From a virus, in IMG/VR virus record IMGVR_UViG_3300000116_000024, positions 1 through 55,525 of that record: 55,525 bases of DNA. One strand, 5' to 3'. How positions within the stretch are numbered: the first letter of the stretch is position 1; each line of letters opens with the position of its first letter. A program made the translations under genes and the position numbers. A model generated the notes under the pieces. The model saw nothing but the letters and a program-made list of their open reading frames with translations. It was not told the DNA's origin and ran no database searches. Positions 37,833-45,081 of the stretch are shown in pieces.

Positions 37833-38909
37833 CTATAAAGTGTTACATGTAGTGTTTGGGTTACAATCACTTATTGCTTGAACTTGATTAGTTACACCAT
37901 CAAGTTGGAATACTCTAAATGAAGCTTCTGATTGAGTAGTTGTACTAGTGTTTGCATAAGCATACCATCCTGCAACATTAATAGCTCCACTTATTACATC
38001 TCCCACTGCTAAGTTAATAAATGTATTACCACTAAGTGTAGATATTGCTTTACCTATAGTAAAATTATTTTGACAGAAGTTTGAACAACTTGCTTGAACA
38101 GCTGTAGCTGAAAAGAATAGTCCAGCAGTAACAGCTGTTGATACAGAGTTACTAAAATAAAACTCTTGTGTACCACCTTCCATAGTGTAAGGTGTAGTCA
38201 TTGGAGTTATTAATTGATCTGTACAACTTGGACAAATATCATTTGGTTGATACCATAGACCATTTAATCCCATCTTGTTTGAAAGTTCCCAAATTCCTGT
38301 TTTATCAGTTCTCAATGTTGCATTTACAATTGAGCCAACACTTACAATTATTTGACCACTATTAAAGAGATCTAATTGACTTATTGTACTACTTACAGTT
38401 GGAACACCATCAACAGTTATTGTAAGATCAAGTGTATCAAGTTCTGCAGGAGTGTTAGTTTGAAGTGTCCAATTAAGTATTCCTAATGGATTTGTAGTTG
38501 TGGTTGTAGTTGTTGGTGGTATTGTGGTTGTTGTTGTGGTTGTACTACTGCTACTAGTTGTAGTTGTTGTAGTTGGTGGAACTGTAGTTGTAGTGGTAGT
38601 TGTAGGGGGTATAGTAGTAGTACTTGTTGTTGTACTTGTACTTGTACTAGAACTAGTTGTTGTAGTGGTTGTTGGTTGACATATGTTTTTTAATTCTATA
38701 AATGTCTTACATGTTACTCCATTAGACTGAACTCTTACATAATCTGTTCCAACAGGAGGTGTAGTTATGTATCCAGGTGCTACAAATTCAGAAGCAAGGA
38801 TTCCTGTTTCAAAAGGTACTGCATATCCATCTACATCTGAATATAAATCAAATGGTCCCACTGAAGAACCTGCTGGTATGACTAATGATATCTGTATTTC
38901 TGGTTGCAT
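37833..38909 (-). CDS. 358-aa modular surface protein: docking module, Thr linker, variable domain
   Basis: Three parts are clear. Residues 1-78 form the shared module (GPFDLYSDVDGYAVPFETG... ending VTCKTFIEL). Residues 79-140 are an almost pure Thr/Ser linker built from units like PPTTTTTT. Residues 141-358 are a beta-rich domain with Cys pairs (ICPSC and repeated single Cys). The linker uses ACA, ACT and ACC mixed, so it is kept at protein level rather than being a simple DNA repeat. Such Thr-linker proteins are common on heads or tails of Bacteroidota phages and may be O-glycosylated and adhesive. It is 11 nt downstream of its 71-aa paralogue. Receptor binding or adhesion is an inference. 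Confidence 0.65.
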   Translation of the reverse strand: MQPEIQISLVIPAGSSVGPFDLYSDVDGYAVPFETGILASEFVAPGYITTPPVGTDYVRVQSNGVTCKTFIELKNICQPTTTTTTSSSTSTSTTTSTTTIPPTTTTTTTVPPTTTTTTSSSSTTTTTTTIPPTTTTTTTNPLGILNWTLQTNTPAELDTLDLTITVDGVPTVSSTISQLDLFNSGQIIVSVGSIVNATLRTDKTGIWELSNKMGLNGLWYQPNDICPSCTDQLITPMTTPYTMEGGTQEFYFSNSVSTAVTAGLFFSATAVQASCSNFCQNNFTIGKAISTLSGNTFINLAVGDVISGAINVAGWYAYANTSTTTQSEASFRVFQLDGVTNQVQAISDCNPNTTCNTL

Positions 38910-38920
38910 ATGTTTTTGTT

Positions 38921-39136
38921 TTATGCTAGTTGTATATCTATATAATTAACGCAATCTCCAAGAGCTTGAACTCTCACCTCTGTAGCATTATCAGGAACTG
39001 TAATTTCAGTTCCTTGTAACAAAAAAGCTACAGGTATATTTGAACTTATAGGAGTTAGAAAACTATCACTATCTGAATAAATATCAAATAAAGAAGTATC
39101 TGTCCCTGCTGTTGTTAATGTTATTTCTACTGTCAT
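38921..39136 (-). CDS. 71-aa stand-alone copy of the shared docking module
   Basis: The whole protein is one copy of the module found at the N-termini of its neighbours: MTVEITLTTAG, FDIYSDSDSF, then EVRVQALGDCVNYIDI. It has no linker or C-terminal domain, so it is either a minimal decoration protein or what remains after loss of a variable domain. Its ATG overlaps the stop of the preceding 68-aa membrane protein (ATGA), indicating coupled translation. No enzymatic feature. Confidence 0.6.
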   Translation of the reverse strand: MTVEITLTTAGTDTSLFDIYSDSDSFLTPISSNIPVAFLLQGTEITVPDNATEVRVQALGDCVNYIDIQLA

Positions 39137-39339
39137 TTTTTTAGATTCTTTGTCTTATACTTACAGAAAAAAGATTTAAAATATTTTATCCAGCTACCAT
39201 CATAAACTTTATTTACAACATTGACCTTCAACATTGATCCGTAGTATATAATTGTTATTAGGGCTACTACTGTAGCTAGTAATTCGTTTCCTGCCATTAT
39301 CATAAGTGAAATTAATGCTAGTTCTATTTTATAGTACAT
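39133..39339 (-). CDS. 68-aa single-span membrane protein
   Basis: One strong hydrophobic helix (LLATVVALITIIYYG, about residues 20-34), with the weaker LALISLMIM before it, and a very basic C-terminus (KYFKSFFCKYKTKNLKK). Size and topology are compatible with a holin or other lysis accessory, and a second small membrane protein lies directly upstream. The start could alternatively be the inner Met at residue 15 (MAGNELL). No endolysin gene stands alone in this window, so a lysis role remains a guess from topology and pairing. Confidence 0.5.
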   Translation of the reverse strand: MYYKIELALISLMIMAGNELLATVVALITIIYYGSMLKVNVVNKVYDGSWIKYFKSFFCKYKTKNLKK

Positions 39340-39344
39340 GGTTA

Positions 39345-39587
39345 TTATTTTTTTTTGTTACCTAGATTACCTAGTGTATTTTGAACAATTTTTGCAAATG
39401 CAATTATCTCACCCCATAAAAAAATAATTCCTAATCCAGTAAACACTGTATTGTTTAATCCCCAGTGCAAATTATCATCTGTTATTAATAACGCTGATAA
39501 CGCTGGAGCATATAAACCAATTAGTAAACAAATGTGGCCTAAAATTACAGCTAACCACTTTTTATATTTTTCTACGAATGATGACAT
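39345..39587 (-). CDS. 80-aa two-span membrane protein, holin candidate
   Basis: An open frame continues upstream to 39659, but that extension overlaps the Cys-rich micro-gene at 39595-39732, so the start MSSFVEKYKKW at 39587 is chosen; it lies 7 nt after that gene's stop, behind an A/T-rich leader. Two hydrophobic helices are visible: WLAVILGHICLLIGLYAPAL (about 11-30) and VFTGLGIIFLWGEIIAFA (about 48-65), with a basic end GNKKK. Two spans and ~80 aa fit class II holins, and the adjacent 68-aa membrane protein could be a partner. Function is inferred from topology only. Confidence 0.55.
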   Translation of the reverse strand: MSSFVEKYKKWLAVILGHICLLIGLYAPALSALLITDDNLHWGLNNTVFTGLGIIFLWGEIIAFAKIVQNTLGNLGNKKK

Positions 39588-39594
39588 TTTATTA

Positions 39595-39732
39595 TTATTT
39601 TTTACATGAACAATTACTTGGTGGTGTTTCATCTTTAATATATATAGTTTGACACCCACAAGGCCAATTTAAAACAACTTCCTCGCATTTAGGATTTACA
39701 GGTAAAAACGCGTCCTTGTTACACCCTATCAT
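39595..39732 (-). CDS. 45-aa Cys-rich micro-protein
   Basis: A short frame on the minus strand gives MIGCNKDAFLPV then five further Cys, including PCGCQ and NCSCKK. Its ATG overlaps the TGA of the collar protein (ATGA), a coupling arrangement also used elsewhere in this block, and its TAA lies 7 nt before the 80-aa gene. Cys at 4, 16, 25, 27, 41 and 43 suggest zinc binding or a disulfide-linked mini-protein. No family recognised. Perfect fit in the gap, overlapping coupling and Cys pattern make it likely to be real. Confidence 0.6.
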   Translation of the reverse strand: MIGCNKDAFLPVNPKCEEVVLNWPCGCQTIYIKDETPPSNCSCKK

Positions 39733-40841
39733 TGAACAATAGGTCTAGAACCACTATTTACTGGAATATGAATTATATAATAAACTCCTGTTCCTGGTTG
39801 ATAGTTAAGGTGTCCTTGATTTCCACCTGTTGAATTAATCTTAACTGAATGTGTATGTGATCCAGCAGGTTCAGTTTCTGTAATATCAACAGACTCAATA
39901 TCACTATTACTAGTAAATCTTTGGTTTCTTGCAGCAGAGGAAGTAACTACTGAAACAGGATTTGAAAATCCATGTACGTGATCAGGTGCTTGAGATACAT
40001 TTCCAACAGTGTGTGTATGAGATGGAAGTTCAGACTCATTTAAAATTACTTGATTCGATCCCTTAGATTCATTTAAATTATATCCTGGATTACCATTAAT
40101 TCCTGGCTTTACTGCATTGTTAAGTCCTGCTCCACCCATACCTGAAGTAGTACCTACTAATACTCTTCCTCTTAAATCAGGAGTGCCATTAAAACCGTTA
40201 CATAAAAATATTCTATCCCAGTCACCTATACCAGCTCCAGAAGCATCAAAGTTACTAAGTGGACCTGCATATCCAGTAATTGAATAAGGTGCCATAGAGT
40301 TACTTACTTTTTGTTGACCAGGTGTTGTTGCTAAATAATTTGCTATGTAAGTATTTACATCTGTTATTTTTACATATGTTGAATCTACTAAAGCTTCAAA
40401 AGTAGCTAAGCCTTCAGAAGTTACACATAATTTATCTATTACAAGCTGTAATACTTCATGTGTATCACTAAAGTTTTTAGTAGTAGAAAATAAACAATTT
40501 AATTCATAAGGTGTATTTGGATTTTGTGTTTCAAGAATTGTAATTCTAGAATCTAAGCTACATGCAACTTTAATTAATGTATTTAGATAATCATCTAAAT
40601 TATAAGGACCTACTGCTGGTAAGTTATCTTGTATTAGATTACAAACGTTCTCTTGTGAAATTACAGGAAAAATAGTTCCACCAGTAGATATAGAGAGTAA
40701 GAAGTTAAGTATCTTCTCCTCAACACTAAGTAATGTATCTCCAGTACTTATTCCTAATATAGGAAAGTCTTCACCTGTGTATCTAACACATTTATCTGAT
40801 GTAATCTCTACACATCCATTAAAACAATTTTGACAAGACAT
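39729..40841 (-). CDS. 370-aa collar/fibre protein (phage tail collar, microcystin-dependent-protein type)
   Basis: The N-terminal ~110 residues (MSCQNCFNGCVEI, then CVRYTGEDFPILGISTGD) form an attachment domain I associate with fibre proteins of Bacteroidota phages, followed by coiled helical segments. From about residue 205 the collar domain is plain: WDRIFLCNGFNGTPDLRGRV, then GSNQVILNESELPSHTH, several HTH/HVH histidine repeats, and a GVYYIIHIP end. In phage short tail fibres these His repeats bind iron along the trimer axis. It probably forms trimeric spikes or collars contacting the host surface. Downstream, the stop overlaps the 45-aa micro-gene. Domain assignment is firm; location on the particle is not. 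Confidence 0.8.
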   Translation of the reverse strand: MSCQNCFNGCVEITSDKCVRYTGEDFPILGISTGDTLLSVEEKILNFLLSISTGGTIFPVISQENVCNLIQDNLPAVGPYNLDDYLNTLIKVACSLDSRITILETQNPNTPYELNCLFSTTKNFSDTHEVLQLVIDKLCVTSEGLATFEALVDSTYVKITDVNTYIANYLATTPGQQKVSNSMAPYSITGYAGPLSNFDASGAGIGDWDRIFLCNGFNGTPDLRGRVLVGTTSGMGGAGLNNAVKPGINGNPGYNLNESKGSNQVILNESELPSHTHTVGNVSQAPDHVHGFSNPVSVVTSSAARNQRFTSNSDIESVDITETEPAGSHTHSVKINSTGGNQGHLNYQPGTGVYYIIHIPVNSGSRPIVQ

Positions 40842-40868
40842 ATTTTTTAATTTTATTATTAATTATTG

Positions 40869-41246
40869 TTAAGTAGGAATAACACATGTTATTTCCCCAC
40901 TTGTAATTGCACAACTTATTGTTGTTGTACTGGTAGTAGTTGGTATACATACTTGATTTACTTTAGGACATCTTAATTTACATCCTGCAGTTAATCTAAT
41001 AACTTTACCAGCAATATCTTCTACAGAAAAATGTTCTGCGTAATCTGGATTATTCTGTTTGTTTATGAGAATATCTCTGTATGCTAATAATTGAGTAAGT
41101 TCATAACTAGGTACACATGCGTTTAACATGAATACAACATTGTTGTACATATTATAACTCAACTCTGCAAGTTTGCAATCTATCCTTTTAAGTAGATCTG
41201 CTATGTCGCCACAATTCTCACAATTTGTAAACTTACTTTCTAACAT
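40869..41246 (-). CDS. 125-aa Cys-containing appendage protein with Thr linker
   Basis: The N-terminus contains NCENCGDI, a CxxC pair, followed by a helical region (about 14-60) and a further pair CKLRC near residue 90. A short PTTTSTTT linker (about 102-109) leads to a 15-residue tail with two Cys. It lies 8 nt after the 30-aa zinc-ribbon-like gene and before the collar protein, whose start also has a CxxC motif (MSCQNC). The shared Cys pattern in these consecutive products hints at metal- or disulfide-linked assembly of one appendage. Function not recognised. Confidence 0.55.
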   Translation of the reverse strand: MLESKFTNCENCGDIADLLKRIDCKLAELSYNMYNNVVFMLNACVPSYELTQLLAYRDILINKQNNPDYAEHFSVEDIAGKVIRLTAGCKLRCPKVNQVCIPTTTSTTTISCAITSGEITCVIPT

Positions 41247-41254
41247 ACTATTTT

Positions 41255-41347
41255 TTATTTTTTGGAACCGTTACAGTAAGTGCATAAGCCATTTGTTAAT
41301 TGGCACCCACACCCTACTTTTGCCCCACAATTTGCACACTGAGCCAT
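41255..41347 (-). CDS. 30-aa zinc-ribbon-like micro-protein
   Basis: The gap between the 192- and 125-aa genes encodes a 30-residue protein starting MAQCANCGAKVGCGC and ending LCTYCNGSKK. Cys at 4, 7, 13, 15, 22 and 25 give two CxxC knuckles plus CGC, a plausible minimal zinc-binding fold. The ATG begins 1 nt after the TAA of the 192-aa gene and the stop is 8 nt before the 125-aa start, so it fits tightly into the transcript. Too short for routine gene finders. Function unknown; it may be a metal-stabilised clip between neighbouring appendage proteins. Confidence 0.6.
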   Translation of the reverse strand: MAQCANCGAKVGCGCQLTNGLCTYCNGSKK

Positions 41348-41348
41348 A

Positions 41349-41927
41349 TTATCTAAAGTTTACTAAATAGTTAGTCCCTTGACATCCACATCCACACTTG
41401 TTAAGGTGATGTAACATCTTATTTGCTTGATCGTATAAACGCATAGCTTCTTTGTCTGCACAGTTGTTAGCAGCAGCTATAGCACCTTGAATAAAGAAAT
41501 TAATCGTATTAAGGTTTACACTTGTTTGTTTTGCTAGTTCGCCATCACATTGCATAAGATCTAACTTTAAAAAAGCTTCATTAAACTTTTCCTGTAAGTT
41601 AGCAGTACGTAATATTGTTTTCTTTACTGATATGGTAGCTGGTGGAATTAACTCATTTATCTCTATAGTATATTCTAGGCAATATATGCCATCAGGAATA
41701 TTTTGTTTACACCCTGCTTCAGTTATTCCTAAATCATCAGAACCATAAACATTTGTTCCATTTACTACAAAAGGTAAAACCACCTCATCAAAGCCTGGTG
41801 GTGTAATTGTAATAGTTGGATTAAATGCTACTGGGGGATCTGTAGGATAATATGAAGCATCCGTAATAATAAGGTATAGAGGGTTGTTATTACACCCAGT
41901 TACTAAATCTAAATTATACTCTGTCAT
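41349..41927 (-). CDS. 192-aa virion protein, beta domain plus helical Cys-rich tail
   Basis: Residues 1-110 are beta-rich (LDLVTGCNNNPLYLIITDAS...NPTITITPPGFDE) like a small capsid-decoration domain. Residues 110-180 are helical (NLQEKFNEAFLKLDLMQCDGEL..., then ADKEAMRLYDQANKMLHHL), ending KCGCGCQG. It is the first gene after the hairpin terminator at 41952-41992, so it is probably produced at a lower level than capsid genes or from readthrough. I regard it as a head or appendage component by position; no enzyme motif is visible. Confidence 0.55.
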   Translation of the reverse strand: MTEYNLDLVTGCNNNPLYLIITDASYYPTDPPVAFNPTITITPPGFDEVVLPFVVNGTNVYGSDDLGITEAGCKQNIPDGIYCLEYTIEINELIPPATISVKKTILRTANLQEKFNEAFLKLDLMQCDGELAKQTSVNLNTINFFIQGAIAAANNCADKEAMRLYDQANKMLHHLNKCGCGCQGTNYLVNFR

Positions 41928-41951
41928 GTGCTTAATTTTTTATTTTAAATA

Positions 41952-41992
41952 AAATGCCAGAAAATGAGAATCCATCTCACCCTCTGGCATTT
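41952..41992 (-). terminator. Long hairpin (partial terminator) after the 381-aa head protein
   Basis: AAATGCCAGA (41952-41961) pairs perfectly with TCTGGCATTT (41983-41992). An inner TGAGA/TCTCA stem extends it, and on the minus strand an A/T-rich tract (TTTATTTTAAAT) follows. A weak U-tract suggests partial termination that lowers expression of the appendage genes. No promoter-like sequence is seen between it and the next gene. Confidence 0.6.
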
Positions 41993-42017
41993 ATTATATA
42001 TCTACTTATATATCTAC

Positions 42018-43163
42018 TTAAGAAGTAGTTGTAGTTGTAGTTGTTGGAGGTGTTGGACAAATTGCACCAAACTCCTGACCATTATTAAATTCAACAATCT
42101 CTTCAATCAAAGTATCAGCTAATGCTCCTTGAGGAATCGCAATAATCACTGTTGAATCTTGCATGATATAGTCTCCCCACTGATAAGCTGACTTATCAAA
42201 TTCATTAAATCTAATAGTAATTGTATCATAAATAACACCAGGTGTTACATGAGATTCAAAGTTTTGATTAAATCCATTCATTCTTAGTAAAGACTTTAAG
42301 TAACCAGCTTGGTAACTGTAAAAGTTCTTTTCTAATTGAGCGATTTCATCAGAAGTACCTCTTGGAAAAGAAGACTCTTGAACTTTTGCAGCAACTGCTA
42401 CAATATCACAATTGTCTGCTACTATGAAATCTGCAGTTGTTGCAGGTCCAGCATAAACAAATGTCTCAAAACGCATTTTATCAAACTCAAAAGGATCAGC
42501 TGCTACATCACATGGTTGACCATATTTAGTTACTGGCTTACCTGTAATTACTAATTTTGCAGTTGCATCAACACCTACTCTTTCAAATGTATAGAAAGTA
42601 TTAAAGCTAATGTTGTCTGGGTTGTTACCTGGAGCTTGTTGCTCTAGTTTTGCAATAAATTGATCAATTAATGCTGGTACATCAACGTCTGTACATGGAT
42701 CACCTCCACATTCGCAACATGGTGCATTTACAGTTACTGAACGTGTGAATCCGTTAAAGTAAAGAGTATCGATGTAAGATGAGTGAGCACGTAACGTTAA
42801 AGTTACTACTTCACCACATTGTACATTCCATCCGTCTACTTCAGTAATTTGGTTAAGTGCTGTTGCACAACCTTTTACAGAATAAAGTTCTGATACGTTG
42901 TTAACATTTCTGTTACGAGCATCACTTGCATCAAGAGAAATCTTATCAGATCTTTTAGATCCTTGAAGATAAGTGTTTGATCTACCTTGTGCAACGTAAA
43001 AGTATTTCGTACTAGTTACATCTTCTGCAGCAGGTATTGCTGCATAATTTTCGTCAAAAAATCCTACTTGACCAGCTGTCAAGTCTTGTGTTGATCCAGA
43101 GCTAGGGAGAGTTGTCTGCCCTACTGGGACTACAAATAATGTAGTCAATGAAAAATCCGCCAT
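42018..43163 (-). CDS. 381-aa head auxiliary/decoration protein ending in a Thr run
   Basis: Soluble mixed protein with the start MADFSLTTLFVVPVGQ, a Cys cluster NAPCCECGGDPCTD (about residues 146-159) and a body rich in beta segments. It ends abruptly in TPPTTTTTTTS. In other genes of this window such Thr runs are linkers to a further domain; here the stop follows at once, so the protein may have lost, or may gain by recombination, a C-terminal domain. Position two genes after the MCP fits an auxiliary capsid protein. It has its own hairpin at the 3' end. Role inferred from context. Confidence 0.6.
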   Translation of the reverse strand: MADFSLTTLFVVPVGQTTLPSSGSTQDLTAGQVGFFDENYAAIPAAEDVTSTKYFYVAQGRSNTYLQGSKRSDKISLDASDARNRNVNNVSELYSVKGCATALNQITEVDGWNVQCGEVVTLTLRAHSSYIDTLYFNGFTRSVTVNAPCCECGGDPCTDVDVPALIDQFIAKLEQQAPGNNPDNISFNTFYTFERVGVDATAKLVITGKPVTKYGQPCDVAADPFEFDKMRFETFVYAGPATTADFIVADNCDIVAVAAKVQESSFPRGTSDEIAQLEKNFYSYQAGYLKSLLRMNGFNQNFESHVTPGVIYDTITIRFNEFDKSAYQWGDYIMQDSTVIIAIPQGALADTLIEEIVEFNNGQEFGAICPTPPTTTTTTTS

Positions 43164-43190
43164 TTTATTATATATTTAAGGGGTTATTAA

Positions 43191-43922
43191 TTATTCGTTT
43201 GTTTGTATCCTGAACTGTGCACTTTGTACAGCAGCACTATTTTCAGTATACATTGCTAGGTTCTGAACTGTTAAATCTAAAAGTTCATCCTCTAAGTAAT
43301 CATTTAGTTCAGAATCTGCATTTACTGAAGGGGTACCATCAAATTGAATGTAACCCTCTTTGTTAATGTATACAGGATATCTGAGATACATTATATTAAC
43401 AGTTGTAGGTGTAAATGTACCATCTGTATAAACACTCATTACGTCCGAGCTAACAGCATTTAGAGTTTCTTGATACTCAAAGCTTGGCTTATAATGATCA
43501 TTATTTAATAATATTGATAGATCTCCGTGCTTACTAAGATCTTCGTTAATCCAAAGGATTCTATCTTTACACTTACCTTTGTTTGCTAAAACATAACTAT
43601 CTACATAAAATAGATACTTAGGTTCTAACACTGTTATATCAGCATCCCATTGATTTATTGCTGGGTTAGATTCAGTAAGAGGTAATGGTTGATTAGTATA
43701 ATCTATAATTAGATTTTGTAAATCTTCATACCTCTTCTTAAAAGAATCCATCCCCAATCTACTTGGGACTGAAAAGCCATCAACTTTTTGTTTTATCAAC
43801 TTAATCTGAGCTTCATTCAAAGCTAAGATTTTATCTTCTAGTTGAATTTGCTGATGCTCGTTAGTCGATAGTTTATTTAGTCTTTGATCTATTTTATATA
43901 ATAAACTATCTACAGATATCAT
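43191..43922 (-). CDS. 243-aa conserved head-completion/connector protein candidate
   Basis: N-terminal coiled coil (IDQRLNKLSTNEHQQIQLEDKI..., about 8-45) followed by a mixed alpha/beta body and a C-terminal helix (YLEDELLDLTVQNLAMYTEN). The tail-end feature EYLEDELL...AQFRIQTNE is reminiscent of connector proteins that pack against the portal. It lies between two other head genes in the MCP-downstream cluster. No enzymatic motif or membrane segment. Assignment as a structural head or adaptor protein rests on location. Confidence 0.5.
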   Translation of the reverse strand: MISVDSLLYKIDQRLNKLSTNEHQQIQLEDKILALNEAQIKLIKQKVDGFSVPSRLGMDSFKKRYEDLQNLIIDYTNQPLPLTESNPAINQWDADITVLEPKYLFYVDSYVLANKGKCKDRILWINEDLSKHGDLSILLNNDHYKPSFEYQETLNAVSSDVMSVYTDGTFTPTTVNIMYLRYPVYINKEGYIQFDGTPSVNADSELNDYLEDELLDLTVQNLAMYTENSAAVQSAQFRIQTNE

Positions 43923-43950
43923 ACCTAACTTTTTTTAGTAAAACTAGATA

Positions 43951-44919
43951 CTATACAGCGGCTAGTTTTTTAGATTTAAGTTTTCCTTCTAACACTAATA
44001 ACTCATCTTGGTTATCTTCGTTAATTAAAAACTTTACTAATTCTTCTTCATCTTTTGCTATCTCATATTCTCCTTCATAAACTACACCACTTGGCTTAAT
44101 TCTATAAATTGAATGTTGGATAGCTTGTTTAACTAAATCCTTAATATGGAGTAAATCATCTTTCATGTTAGAAAATCTGTTAAACACCTCTACAGGATTT
44201 AATCCTCTAAAGTTACCAGTTTTAACCTCTGCTTGTTTTAGCAAGGTATCTACTTGATTATAAACAGTTTCCTCTTTCGTGTCACTGCTAATAGGAAGTC
44301 CTAAAAGTCTTGCAACTTTTCTTTTCTTCTCAATGCTCATAGTATCAAAGCTAATAATAGCTCTGTTGATAAGCTGCTTCTTCTTGTAAACAAGTGCAGT
44401 TTCAATCTCATCATCTACTATGTAATACTGTGTATCTGCTGGAAACTCTCCTCGTTCCCAAGCTTGATAACTAGATGCAATAGTTGGATGCACTCTTAAC
44501 CATGCAAACGCTAGTTCTTGAAAAGTTTGACTTAAGTCGAACAAGTTATCACCGTCTAACAGTTTAACAGGTTTAACATGCAAGTCATCATTTGTACCAG
44601 TTGATTTCCCATAGTTCCAAAATTGTGCTCTTGGTCCTAAATCAATATCTCCAATTTCATTTTGAAGTCTATCTCTAAGTTCCGTAACTCTTTCCACTTC
44701 AAGTTCTCTTTCTGTTGGATCCTGAATACGTTTAATGTAAGAAGCTGTAGGATCTAATCCTGTTCTATACTTACCGTCTAATTCTTTATAAGGATACTTA
44801 AAAACTCCTGTTCCAGGGATTCTACTTAATCCTTGGTTAGCAAGTCCGCTATCCATAGTTTGCAACTGAGAACTATTGTACTCTCTCTTGATTGTAGAGA
44901 CTTTTCCTATTTTACCCAT
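43951..44919 (-). CDS. 322-aa conserved virion protein downstream of MCP
   Basis: Helix-rich, charged protein. After a basic N-terminus (MGKIGKVSTIKREY) comes SRIPGTGVFKYPYKELDGKY, then long helices (PTERELEVERVTELRDRL) and a C-terminal Glu/Lys-rich part. It is the first gene after MCP and the hairpin region 44954-45050, so its output relative to MCP may be set by that region. I would expect such a protein in the capsid cluster of crAss-like phages, as a head-associated or scaffold-related factor; a specific role cannot be read from sequence. Confidence 0.55.
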   Translation of the reverse strand: MGKIGKVSTIKREYNSSQLQTMDSGLANQGLSRIPGTGVFKYPYKELDGKYRTGLDPTASYIKRIQDPTERELEVERVTELRDRLQNEIGDIDLGPRAQFWNYGKSTGTNDDLHVKPVKLLDGDNLFDLSQTFQELAFAWLRVHPTIASSYQAWERGEFPADTQYYIVDDEIETALVYKKKQLINRAIISFDTMSIEKKRKVARLLGLPISSDTKEETVYNQVDTLLKQAEVKTGNFRGLNPVEVFNRFSNMKDDLLHIKDLVKQAIQHSIYRIKPSGVVYEGEYEIAKDEEELVKFLINEDNQDELLVLEGKLKSKKLAAV

Positions 44920-44953
44920 AATGTAGTTTAATTAATTTTTGGTTTATTCTTGT

Positions 44954-45050
44954 AGAGTGTCCTGATCAAACAGATAGGATCTAGTCCGACACTCTGGTAT
45001 TTATGAGAAAGCAACCTCCCTCTAAGGAGGGACAGGGTGTGTGAGGGAGG
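44954..45050 (-). promoter_or_regulatory. Competing hairpins after the major capsid gene (attenuator-like)
   Basis: The 162-bp gap after MCP contains AGAGTGTC (44954-44961) and its complement GACACTCT (44988-44995), an 8-bp stem. It also has a G/C-rich set: CCTCCCTC (45015-45022) can pair either with GAGGGA (45027-45032, 4-nt loop) or with GAGGGAGG (45043-45050, 8 bp). The two pairings exclude each other. Neither hairpin is followed by a clear T-run, so mRNA 3'-end protection or partial attenuation is more likely than full termination. Confidence 0.5.
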
Positions 45051-45081
45051 AGCTTCTCTGTAATATTTACTATTACGTTTA

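Noticed and set aside
37832-37870. Longer start for the 111-aa gene (MIVTQTLHV...)
   Set aside because: Extra residues are absent from the paralogues and overlap the end of the 358-aa gene; the inner ATG at 37831 aligns with the family.
38480-38675. CRISPR or tandem DNA repeat
   Set aside because: The periodic appearance comes from Thr codons of a protein linker; units are irregular and in frame.
37800-39140. Diversity-generating retroelement target region
   Set aside because: Variable-looking appendage genes are present, but no reverse transcriptase or template repeat is visible in the window.
39588-39659. Longer 104-aa version of the holin-like gene
   Set aside because: The extension overlaps the Cys-rich 45-aa frame; the inner start has a typical A/T-rich leader and gives a normal two-span protein.
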